From positions 62,001-126,000 of the forward strand of contig JAMZAV010005004.1 of NCBI GenBank assembly GCA_024449915.1: a stretch of DNA of 64,000 nucleotides, given 5' to 3'. Below the pieces are notes generated by a model, which had not been told where the DNA came from, made no database searches, and was given only the letters and a program-made list of their open reading frames with translations. Every line of letters begins with the position of its first letter. Positions within the stretch are counted from its first letter, which is position 1. Made by a program: the position numbers and the translations under genes. Origin of the DNA: Sweltsa coloradensis. Taxonomy: Eukaryota; Arthropoda; Insecta; Plecoptera; Chloroperlidae. This document shows, one piece after another, positions 32,395-43,095 of the stretch.

Positions 32395-33130
32395 ATTCCC
32401 CTTTCACGGAAAAAAAATCCGGAATGTTTTTTTTTTTTATTTTTTTCTTTTGTTAAAAACGTGCCGGCTAAACCCAAACTCCAATTGGTTTAATTTTTTA
32501 AATACCTTTTAAACCTGAATTCAGAACTGCCACGTTTTGAGCGCAAATTAAAAAAATTTTTTCATTAAAATCGCAATTTTACGGGATTTTTAAATTTTTA
32601 AAAAAATTTCTCGACTTATAAAGTAACAGCTTTTCACGATTGTAATGATTTTTTACGCCCTTATTTTTTACAGCACCTTTATTTTAGAATTAATATATTC
32701 GTGGAAATTTGAGCGCAATCGAAAAATTGTTTCTCATGATAATCGCAATTTTTCGTTTTTTTTGTTTTTGTGTTTTGTTAACACGTTTGGCTAAAACCGA
32801 TCTCCAATTGCAATGAAATTTCTGGAGGCTTCGAAAATTTTGAACTTAGAATTGCCCAAAATTTTTTAACGCAAACAAATAATTTTATTTTTGCTGAAAA
32901 CGCAATTTACGATAAAAAAATTTTTCGACTTATAACACCTACAGCTTTTTTCATGTTTTTTTTTTTTTTCAGATCCTTTGTGTTATGAAATTAATATTTG
33001 TGTGAAAAATTTGAGCGTAATCGAAAAAAATTTTTTCCCATAAAAGCAAAATTTGAGCTTTTTTTTTTTAAAAAAAATTTCGCTCATCCAACCGGCCTGA
33101 AAAAAGCGTTTGCGAAGCTTTCCCGGTCTA
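32395..33130 (-). repeat. TIR family A copy (indel-rich)
   Basis: AACTGCCACGTTTTGAGCGC, GGAAATTTGAGCGCAATCG and the end AAAAAGCGTTTGCGAAGC are the family A modules. Only one terminus is clear. Confidence 0.6.
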
Positions 33131-34139
33131 GTTTTAAGCTTAGGCGCAGGGGAAACCCGACGGACGAGCATGCTAAAGTTTAACCCACAGCATGTAGGGA
33201 TAGCGGGATAGGGGGCCACATGGTTTACAGTGGCGGTGTATTCCTTTCCGACTATTGCAACGGCGTTATGGGGGTTTTGACGCACGGATAGCGTTTAGCG
33301 GGTTAGACTTCTGAGGAAGGTAAGTTGGTTTTAATCTCCGCCGACGTGTTTTTTTTTTTTTTTTTACATTATTTTAATGTTTTTATTTTCACAACGTAAT
33401 ATTTTAACAATAACAATTTTAAAAAAATCCTTTTCGGGGGAAAATCCTTTATATTTTAAATAGAAACGTTAAAAGTCTGTTTGTTTTTGTTTTTAGTGAT
33501 AGCAATAAAAATTAATAAAACTTCTTTCGGGTGAAAATCCCTTTTATTTTAAATAGTAACGTTAAAGATTTTGTATTTTTTTCGACGTCGGCTAAAAAAT
33601 GTGTATTTACCCAAAATAAAAAATGAAATCAAATTTATTAATTCTTTTTTGCACTGCAACAAACAATTTCTTCGTTAAACCCCGCCCCTAACCACGTGAC
33701 GCGCCAACTACCCCTTTTCGACCCCAAGGGGAATCTATCTAGGTCTAAGTCGACACTTTTAATTGCAAAGGGCTCCGATCTCCGCCTAGGGGGACGTCAA
33801 CTCCAGGCCCGGCCGAGCCCGGGCGGCCGGTCCGTCGCCGTCGCCCCCTTTAAGGCCAATACACTTGGGGGAAACGTTGATTTACCCGCAACGTCCCAAA
33901 TAGGACTCCAATTTAAAAAGGGAGTGTTTTACCTAAAATTTAAAATGACATCATATCCCAAACCCCGAAAGTCTTAAAACTCACATTATAATATAATATA
34001 TATTAATTATTTTTATTTTTTGGTAGGGGTAGGGGTTTTCAAACCCCGATGTAAATACCATTCTAATTTAACTTATTTTAAATCTATTACTTTTAGTACA
34101 TTTACTTGACACCAGCCTGATGGCTTTAAACCCTTATCT
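33131..34139. other. Unassigned, partly GC-rich
   Basis: ATCTCCGCCTAGGGGGACGTC near 33777 resembles ATCTCCGCCTAGCGGAGGATC near 39733. No coding evidence. Duplicate phrases around TCGGGTGAAAATCC/TTCGGGGGAAAATCC (33436 and 33526) point to a local tandem duplication. Confidence 0.35.
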
Positions 34140-34930
34140 TTGCCCGGGACTATCTGTGTTCCAAACCCCCTTGTTAAGCGAGCAAGCGAGCGTTTCCCTT
34201 TTACTCGCCGGGGAAAATTTGTCACGGTTTTTCGTTTTTTTTTTTTTGTTTGTTTGTTTGTTTTTTGTTTTTGTTTGTAGTCCCCGATAACGTTTTTGAA
34301 CGGAGCTCGGATCGAGTTGAAATTTTTACCCTCCGCAAGCTTTTTTTCCGATTGAATGCCATTATTTTTTTGGGAAAAACGTTCAAAAATTTTAAAAAAT
34401 TTCATTAAAAGTAATCAAAAAAAATTTTTTTTTAAAAATTCCGGCGACAAAATCTGAGATGGCCCAAAACATTAGAATGTCCGTCCGGGCACGAATAGTT
34501 AATTTTATTTTGATCCCATAAGTTGAGATGGGAAATTACATTTTAACAAAGTACGGTTACCATGGGAAAGGAAAAGTCGTGCAGCTTTTTGGCTCATGAT
34601 AGCGGTCCCAACGGGGCCGGTCGAGTTGAAATTTTCACCCTCCGCAAACTTTGTTCTCGATTTAAAGCCATTAGTTTTGTGGCAAAATCGTTCAAAAAGT
34701 TAAAAAGTTACATTAAAGTTAACCAAAAGTTTTTTTTTCAAACTCAACGGCGACAAAATCTGAGATAGCCAAATCATTTAGAATGTCCGTCCGGTCACGA
34801 ATATGTTAATTTTATTTTGATCCGATAAGTAGTGTAGATGGAAATTACATTATAACAAAAGTAACGTTGCCATGGCAACGAAAAGACGCGCGAAGTTTCT
34901 AATGCACTGCCACCTAGAAGTAATCAAAAT
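34140..34930 (+). repeat. Family E-like tandem duplication, period about 310 bp
   Basis: CGGCGACAAAATCTGAGAT occurs at about 34442 and 34749, each followed by AGAATGTCCGTCCGG and TTAATTTTATTTTGATCC. Upstream, GAGTTGAAATTTT and CACCCTCCGCAA are also repeated. It starts with GCGAGCAAGCGAGCG as in family E. Confidence 0.65.
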
Positions 34931-35222
34931 ACTTTCGAGGAAGCAGTCTATTATTTGTCAACAAAGAGTTTAAATAGTTTTCCCAAGGAGTCAAGGTCCT
35001 CTAGATGGCGGTGGATTTTAAAGTAAAGATTTAAACACGGGTTTACCCAAATATACCTTGGCAATAATAAATAATACTGGAAACGCGAACGTCGTAAATT
35101 TTTAAATTTAAAAAAATGTGCAATGTGGGTCTAGCTATAGCACGTGCTCGCTTATCAACGCGTCCAACTGAGCGTTTCCTAGTTTGTAAATATTTCATCA
35201 CATAGGGCATATTTACTATATT
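34931..35222. other. Spacer with family-A-like terminus
   Basis: CAACGCGTCCAACTGAGCG followed by TTTCCTAG at 35156-35180 is a family-A-type end. No gene. Confidence 0.35.
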
Positions 35223-35227
35223 CTATT

Positions 35228-35409
35228 TGTAGTAGAAGGCAGTGGACGATGTCGGGCTCCCAGCATGCCGTGCGGCATGCTGACAGCGAGCAGACAAGAC
35301 TTGTCAGGGCCGGGTCGTGATGGACCACATTGTAACATTGTCCAGTAAAGCAACTTATACAATACTTGTACAGGCCTACTGTCATTTACCCATGTCCTAA
35401 TCTACTACA
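35228..35409 (+). repeat. 5' LTR
   Basis: TG..CA ends; contains CGTGCGGCATGC and CAGGCCTACTGTCATTTACC. Compared with the 3' LTR, differences are largely single-base indels and G-run changes. Confidence 0.88.
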
Positions 35410-35597
35410 AATGGCGACGAACACGAACGATAGCGCTGCAAGTAAGTCGTGTTAATTTATGGACTGAATTAGGGGGAAGAACGTACGGCGTAGGCCTACG
35501 TGCATGACCTTGCATGACCTAGGGGTGGGGCAGGCGTCATTAGGCCTAGTCAAAGCATAGGCCTAAGGCCTATATACGTAAATGTCGCGAGTAGGAC

Positions 35598-38590
35598 ATA
35601 TGGATACGTTTGATCCGGAAGTGCATGATTTTGAGAATTATATGGAGAGAATGGAGCAGTATTTTAAAGAAAATTCGGTAAAAGAAGAGACAGAACGCCC
35701 GCCTTGATATCATTGATGGGGGACAAGGCTATGCAGTATTAAAGAACCTGATGTCACCGGTTTTGCCTGGGTCTAGGACATACAACGATAAAGTGTTGGC
35801 TTTAAAAACGCACTACATAGGCCTACCTCAAAGATTCATCATTGCCGAAAGGCGACGCTTTTTAAACGAGTGCAAGAGGAAAGGGGTCTATACCAGACTA
35901 TGTATAGCCTAAGGAAATTTTGGCGCCACATGAAAATCGGTCTCTTTTTAACCAAATGCTTGGGGTTTCCTTTGTCGTGGATTTTAAGTGAAAAGGTAAA
36001 AGAAAAACTTTGTTTTGGTTTTCCCTTACTTTCCGCGCGTTAAATTTAGACAACAACCGCCTTGCAAAGAAAAATTGGCTGAGATACTGGTCCCCCAGCG
36101 CCCCCGGGAAAAGGGATCAATATGTCAGAAAATAGGAAAAAATCCAAAACCATTCAAAAACCCAAACGGTTCCAGAAAAGAGCCCCCTACAAGGATTCCC
36201 GTCAAGAGCCAGGGCCAAGCTTTTTTCGCGCTGGGGACTCGACTGCAAAAGAGGCGTGTCCGCCCCAAAAATGGGATGTTTCAATGCCAAGGCGGGGCAG
36301 TCCAAAGATGTGCAATCTACAGGTTTTCAGCAAAAAAGGTATTCCGATGTACGGAAGTAGTGGTAGTAGCTCTGCAGAAAATGTAGTGAAATGTAAAACA
36401 TTGCATACACCAAGAAAAAGTTTTTCATCAAAAAATTGCCTACGTAGTGAAATTACTAAAAGGGAATTTCCCAATTAAGATGGGGTAGACAGGGGCAGTA
36501 TTTAAGTAGTCCCTAGAAAAGTGTTGGATAAATTAGTAAAGGGTCTAGATTACAACCTAGTGACAAAATTGTAAACGTATGATGAAGTAAACTAAAAGTG
36601 TTAGGGAAAACACTTGTTAAGGAGGATACCAAGGTATCGCGTTTTTAAATTTTGCCATCCTAGTGGTAAAAACCAAAAAGCGCGTGTCCATTTTTTTGGG
36701 GCCGAATTGGTTAGGAATAATTAACTTGACTGGAAGTCCCTTGGGGATAAAAGGCAATAAGTACCAAACTGTGAACCGGGTGAAAAAAGGCGATTTAAAA
36801 CGGCAACCTAGGGGGGGGAGTGACAGTTTAAACGTAGTTTCCCGATGTGTTTCAAAAGACGGGGGGGAGGTAAAGGGGTATAGCCACTTTTTGGATGAAA
36901 AAAAATGCCCACCCCAATTTTTGTAAACCATACTCGTGCCTTTTGCCAAAAGGGGAAAAAAGTAGAACCCAGCTCAAAGAAAAACAAAAAGAAGGAATCC
37001 TAATACCCTTCACTTGAGTGGGCAAGCCCATGAAACGGTGCCCACCAGATGGGGGGATTAGGTTGTGTGGGGTTTTAAGGTTCCTTGACCGGGGTATTTT
37101 CAGAGGGAAACTTACCCTTTGGCATCCCCTTTGGCATTACTTAAATTTACAAAAAATTTTTTTACCCATCTTAGCCGGTGGTAAAGCCTTTTTTGTTTTA
37201 AGTCACTCGACCCCTGGTATTGGAACCCTAAAACAAATGAAACCTTTCAAAAGAGCAAAAAAATGACGTTAAATGTTGGTTTAGCTCATTTCGATACAGG
37301 GGTAGGGGCGATGCTTCTGCATATGGGGGTTGGGCGGTGTTACCCTTTAAAAATCAGAAGAGGGGGATAAAGGCCAATACTTTTGCCTTCGAGATTCTTA
37401 AAAAGGAGAACGGAATTATGCTCAGGTTGAAAAAGAACTTGGGCAAATATTCGCATTTTAAAAATTTCATAAATCCGTGGGCGGAAATTCCTTTTAGGAC
37501 AGACCCCCCAACGCTGACAAGCATTCTAGGGCCCCCAAGGGTTCCCGACTCTAGCAGCTCTCGAACAACGTTGGGCTCTCATCTTATCAGCTTACCATAT
37601 GAAATAAAATATCAAAGGGGGGAAGGAAGGGCACCATGATGCACTATCACGTTTTCCTTTTACCGAACGGAAGAAAAAAAGGGGAATATTCTTACTTTTC
37701 TCCAATAGACGTTTTTCCTTAATGCTGGAAAATTGGTCGGCTACACCCCAAAGATATTTTGTTTCAAGGGTTTACTTTAAACCAAAGGACCCCCGAAAAA
37801 GTTGTGGAACATCCCAAAATGCCTTTTTTGTTAAGCGTCGGAACTATTATCATAAAAAACTGGAAACATGGGGAAAAGTTTTGTACCATAAATTAAAAAA
37901 AAGGGGTTTTTTGGAATTGCCCCATGAGGAACCCCCGGGGACCACCGTAGAAAATTTTTAGCAGAAGTTTGGGTGGGGTGGCCAAATTTTGATGATGACA
38001 TTAATGATACGGTAAAAACTGTGATATTTGTCAAATACATTCAAGTGCACGTCCGGGCCCCTTGTGTAAATGGCCTGGCGACCCGAAATTGGAAAAGGGT
38101 TCATATGGATTTTGCTAAAAAAGATGGAATAATTTCCTTGTTAGTATGTACCCATTCAAATGGGTGAGGTACTGTTTATAATTCCACTTTGCTTAAAAAG
38201 TCTAAAAAAAACTTCGGGCGGTGTTTGCTCCCTTTGGGTTGCCCAAATATTGGTTGGGGATATGGACCGCCTTTTAGTTCTAGAGAGGTTTTCAGAATTT
38301 TGTCAGAGTAAAGGCTCATTTAAAATTTAGTCCACCCATTTATCCCAAACTTTTAATTTACGAACAAAAGGTTCAAACGCTAAAGAACAAAGTTAAAGAG
38401 GGATTGAGGAGGAAAGAAACTCAAAGAACCGATCCATTCCCCCCCGTCTTAGTAATTTTTTATTTTTTTACCGAAAACGCCCCACTGAACGGGGAAACTC
38501 CTGCAGAAGTAATGCTGCAAAGAAAAACCCCGCCTAGGTTTCCCCACTAAACCAGATTTTAATCAAACAATGGAACAAAAAAAAAGGGAA
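35598..38590 (+). pseudogene. gag-pol remnant of the LTR element
   Basis: The gag start FDPEVHDFENYMERMEQYF is at about 35607. A knuckle-like CFQCQGG is near 36280. An RT block with GGIRLCG is near 37050, and RNase H-like sequence with THFD/AHFDTGVGAML is near 37285. Integrase core-like sequence with a HMDFAKKDG-type block is near 38105, and the integrase C-terminal NAPLNGETPAEVMLQRKTP is near 38480. The order and motifs match Ty3/gypsy Pol. Numerous frameshifts, mostly in homopolymers, prevent any long open frame. They may be decay, base-calling error, or both. Confidence 0.8.
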
Positions 38591-39410
38591 AAAGAAAAGT
38601 CCATGACAAAACTAAGGGGTTTGTACCAAACATTTCCTACCAGGGGGTAAAACTTGGTTAATGTGTGGGGGGGAAAAGGGGTCTGGAAAATGGGGGTTTA
38701 GAAAAGGTGGGCGCCCATAACCTCCTGGGGAAAGTTGCCGGTAAATAGGTATACTCATCCCATCATCTAAAGAAACATCTAGGAAAATGTTTAAAAGGGA
38801 CTTGAACAGTGTAAAGGGGAATCAAGGGGAAAAACCCCAAAGGGGATTTAAACCAAAAAGGCTACCCCCTCCTTTATTCCTTTACCCGTTCCGATGACCC
38901 TTTCCCCCCGGGGACACTCATGCCGACCATAAACATTTCCCTGTTAGTCCCCCCCGCCAAAAGGTTTCCGCCCCCTAGTGCCGGTGAAAGTCCCTCCCCG
39001 AGCGCATAGAAAAACTCCTGTAAACTTTAATTTTAAAGGGGATCCCTTATTTGGTTTCCTAGGGGGCAAGTACATATTTTCATTTTAGACCATTTACCTA
39101 TATAATAATATATTATATAATATATATATATATATTATATATATATTATTTAGTGTATTTTTTTTTATGTTACCTATTTTTTATTATTTATTTAGTTTGG
39201 AATACCAATGGGGGGTTTGGAAAAGGGTTTCCTGAGATCATGTGAAGGGGATCCCATTGTGCAAAACCACTATTTATTTTTGCTATATTGTTATTTTTGG
39301 AAACTTAATTTTTGTTTTAATTATGTATCCGGGGACCTATTTTAGCAGTTGTCAATTTGTATTCTTTTTCTGATTGAAAGTTACTAATTTTTTTTTTAAA
39401 AGGAAAAATG

Positions 39411-39597
39411 TGTAGTAGAGGCAGGGGGCATGTCGGGGTCCCAGATGCCCCTGCGGCATGCTGGGGGTGACAGACAAGTGTCAGGGCCCGGGGCTGACGG
39501 AACATTTAACATTGCCCGTAAAGCAAAGTTGCTAAAAGTTACTTATTCAATACTTGTACAGGCCTACTGTCATTTACCCATGTCCTAATCTACTACA
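39411..39597 (+). repeat. 3' LTR
   Basis: TGTAGTAGA at the start and TCTACTACA at the end, followed by the CTATT target duplication. Confidence 0.88.
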
Positions 39598-39602
39598 CTA
39601 TT

Positions 39603-40025
39603 TACTTGTATATTATACCTTCCTTCAATCTGATTGGAAGCTTATTTTTGTCATCCCTTTCAAGAATCTGTTTCTTACATGTCTACTCTTTCTCTGCGTG
39701 TGCACGTGCTGGTACACAACAAGGTCTGCTGGATCTCCGCCTAGCGGAGGATCGTCTAACTGGCGGTGATCTAGAGGACCTTGGTAAACAATTGTTATTT
39801 AAATTTTTGGGGAGGCCTTCCAAATTATTTTATTTTAAAGGGAGCCCACAATGTAATATTTATTTTGTTTTTAAATTTTTGTTCCCTAAAAGGCCAGGTA
39901 TCAAAAATAAATTCTGAACTTTCCTCTTACATCCTACTTATAAAACTTTTGTGTTTTAATTTAAATCCTATTGTACCTTGTTAAATCAAAGGATAAAAAA
40001 AACTTGAACTTGAACTTGAAATTAA
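39603..40025 (+). repeat. Probable LINE 3' end with (TTGAAC)n tail
   Basis: An AT-rich segment finishes AACTTGAACTTGAACTTGAA at about 39998-40020. The same tail type is seen at 55268-55290. No RT is attached, so assignment rests on the tail. Confidence 0.4.
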
Positions 40026-41019
40026 AGAAGTTGCTGTCAGAACTGGAAGCGACGCCTTGTTGTGTCTGAGCACAGCCTTCTGAACGTGGAGCGACAAGTA
40101 AGCGGGAGGTTTGAATACAATACAATAATATTCTCCCCCTAGTAAATTGAAAAGTCATAACTGAGTTTATGTAATACATGAATCAGTGTTTTAAGAAAAA
40201 ACGACTGCTATGCAACAATGAAAAGTGGGAATAAAACAAACATTAAAATTGAAGAGTTAATAATCAAATTTAAATAGCATCAGAAAGGTGCTTTGTAGTT
40301 GTAGCCCTTTTAAGAGTGCAAATGGTAGAGTTTTTAGTTCTCCATAGAATTTAACACCTATTAGGCTAGATATGGCCCTATCACACAGCTATGGGTCGTG
40401 ACTGCAGTTGTAGACTGGAGTTTGATTGGGCCCCGCATGCGAGTACCCCAGTCTGACCCTCGCGACGAGTGTACATTAGAACAAGCTCTAAATACGAGCG
40501 AGTTTTGAAAGGTCACGTGAGCCCAAACAGAAACGAGTATTTGAAAACTACGTAAAAAATAACCTTTAAAAATGTCACAAATTTATGGTTTGAAAAATAT
40601 TTTATTATTACTTCCCAAAAAACAAATTCCCGGAAAAATGTTATAAATCGACAAAATAAAATCCTTAAAGTGATTGTGGTACGCGTAGACCCTAGGCCTT
40701 GATGTTATCCGGGATCCCTTGTTGTTGTTCCTTACGCCTAAGCCTAGGCCTATGTCCAGGCAACATTGGACTTATTATTTAATTGTTATTAGGCTGCAAC
40801 CAACGATACTATTATTAAATTTTAATAACTACGGCCATAACCTTTTCGAAGGATAATAAACACACAAAAAATGTACCGAGGGGTTTTGTTATTGCAGCAT
40901 TTTACCCTATATTGTTCTTAAAATTCATAACAACTCGGGTTGACAGTGTGATAGGCCGAGTTGTAAGCTCAAATTATAATTGGCGACTGGAGTCTACGAC
41001 TGCAGTGGCTGTGTTAAGC
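40026..41019. other. Non-coding, nothing recognised
   Basis: No gene. It contains several CTAGGCCT/AGGCCTA motifs (40693, 40740) typical of this genome's background. Confidence 0.35.
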
Positions 41020-41400
41020 AGTCTCCAATACCTCCGCACAGGCGCAAGCGTACCAAATTGAAGCGTCAATCCCACCCATTCAAAATGGCGGTTTGGCGTT
41101 TTAATTTATGCTTTTTTAATGCAATAAAGTACTTTACGGGATTGTTTGATATGGTTTTAGCTTGTGCAGTATGGTATTGAACAAACAGAAACAATGCAAA
41201 GTTATTGCATACGAGAATTTCGTAATCATTTGATGTTAAAGTCTAATATGCTCACCTGTCAAACTGGCGGCCATCTTTAAAAATATTTTTTCGATTAATC
41301 GCTCCCATCTAATTAACATGCAAATTCACCCATTCAAGATGGCTTCCAATTGTCCCGGAAGTGGACCGCTGACTGCTAATCTAGCCAATTATAAATGGAT
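41020..41400 (+). repeat. Direct repeat pair, right copy
   Basis: Same-orientation match to 7895-8260. AAAATGGCGGTTTGGCGTTT and AACATGCAAATTCACC are characteristic. Confidence 0.8.
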
Positions 41401-42444
41401 ATCTATGAGTTACTCAATCCAATCTGGGATCGAGAAGGTGTCAACTCAACAGGAGACTGAGCCCTAAACTTAGATAGTTCCTGAGAATCTGTACAACATT
41501 CTTGTACAGAATTATCATTTTAACATCACTGGAGTTGCCAGCATCTGGGCCCCTATTCAGTATATTCACGGGTTCAACTCTGTCACGGGACCGACTCGGT
41601 AGTAACAGTAATCGTTCCGGTTGTTGTTGGTCGAGGTCGAAAGGTATGATTTACATGGCCGTGGACGGTCAAATGTGAACAAATGATTCGCAGTCAGTTG
41701 TCAAATATTCGAAATGACATAGATGTGTGTATAATTTCCAATCGGGGAGAAATTGGATTTAAATTGTATAATTTCATGAAAAAAGGGAACGCACGGGACT
41801 TTTAGGGGTAGGCCCTTACTAAAGGTAGGTTTTCTTTGAGCATACTATTGTTATTCGTTTGAGAAAGTTAAAAATCTGGTTGTGTTTACGTGTAGGCCAA
41901 GGCTTATCATCCACCATTTTATACAAAATATAGCCGAGTCGGACTCGGTTGTCACGGATTATATCGCAACGATAGGGTCGATCACTTACAACCGAGTCGA
42001 TTACGGTAGAAAACGCCTGGGTCCAACTCCGTCAGAGTTATAGAATCGCAGTCCTGGTGGCATTACCGTATTCGGTACTTGGGAAGCTTCGGGAAGAGTC
42101 GCCCTTGCTACCACTGGCACCGCCGAACTTCTGCGTAGAACTTGTTCTAGATCTACGCGTCGTGCATCTCGGACGGTGAAGTTCCTAGGACAGTGTACTT
42201 CAGATATTTTCCCAGGCAGCCACTTTGGTCCGGAGGACTCAAATTTAGGTAATTATTTATTGTATATTTAGATCGCAAGCGGAATAGGTTCAGTGATTCA
42301 GCTGATTTTACGCGTTACACACAGTCACTCATTTACTTACCGACTCAGGCACAGATGAAGTCTCGTTAAAGTTGAATGGTGAGACTCAGTCCCTGCGCTT
42401 CTCGTCTTAAAAGGCGAGGAAAGCTACAAAACCTATCGAGAAAA
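41401..42444. other. Unassigned, with a diffuse inverted motif pair
   Basis: GGGTTCAACTCTGTCACGGG and GACCGACTCGG (about 41570-41600) are roughly mirrored by CAACCGAGTCGA and GGGTCCAACTCCGTCAG (about 41990-42035). These may be ends of an old element. An A2-type GTCCCTGCGCTTCTCGTCTT is at 42390. No gene. Confidence 0.35.
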
Positions 42445-42765
42445 ACTAGCTGAGAAGTAGGAGAGTATATTACTCCCATTTGCACAATTTGCTATGTTGT
42501 ATTATTTTGTATGTATTATGACAACAAAAACTTTGCGAATAATAATAAAAAAATAAAAATAAATAAAACTACAGCGCTGGCAGTAGTCGTTGGGGAACTC
42601 TCCCCCTTTCTCTTGACGACCTCTGCCAGACGACAATGACGCCACATCGATGACAAACACGATGACGACCACGACGTGAGAACACCCATTTCCTCACACA
42701 TCCCCTAGGCTAGAGTGACGCATTAAGACGTAACTGTTGAAACACCCTTGATAGGGAGCGGGCAA
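42445..42765 (+). repeat. SINE S1, copy g
   Basis: GGAGAGTATATTACTCCC, GCGCTGGCAGTAGTCGTTGG, ACGACCACGACGTGAGAACAC and CTAGAGTGACGCATTAAGAC in order. Confidence 0.75.
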
Positions 42766-43024
42766 GGGAATAGTAAGATTAAAATAATAAGACAACTTAT
42801 TTTGTATAGTAGCATTTATTTGAAAATCCACGTGATAAGAAGCTGCAATCTTTATCTAAATAAACGAGAAGACCCCATGTAAACCAATGCACAAGGACGC
42901 ATCCTGTTCTACTCTTTAATCATGGGTTGTCTTTAAAATCTACGTTTAGTTGTTCTGCACATTACGATTAAAACCATGAAAGATTATTGACATTGTTGCA
43001 TTAATTTTACAGCAGACACGGTGA

Positions 43025-43062
43025 GGTGGTTAAGTTTTTATGTGATCAACCTCAAAGCCACC
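43025..43062 (-). promoter_or_regulatory. Stem-loop block downstream of protease stop
   Basis: On the minus strand GGTGG and CCACC bracket CTTTGAGGTTGATCACAT and AAAAACTTAA. It starts 34 nt after the stop codon. The sequence inside the loop (TTGATCACATAAAAAC) is nearly the same as in the block after the paralogue (23426-23463). The flanking GAAGTATTGT is also shared. Confidence 0.55.
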
Positions 43063-43095
43063 TTTAACCAGTGGTATCGAAGTATTGTATTTAAT

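Larger units (their letters stand above)
35228..39597 (+). mobile_element. Ty3/gypsy-type LTR retrotransposon with target duplication
   Basis: LTRs of 182 and 187 bp begin TGTAGTAGA and end TCTACTACA, a perfect terminal inverted repeat. The 5-bp sequence CTATT flanks both sides (35223-35227 and 39598-39602). A TGGCGACGAACACG primer-binding-type site follows the 5' LTR. A purine-rich AAAAGGAAAAATG precedes the 3' LTR. The 4.37-kb body contains gag, zinc knuckle, RT, RNase H and integrase remnants in order. Frames are broken throughout. Confidence 0.9.
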
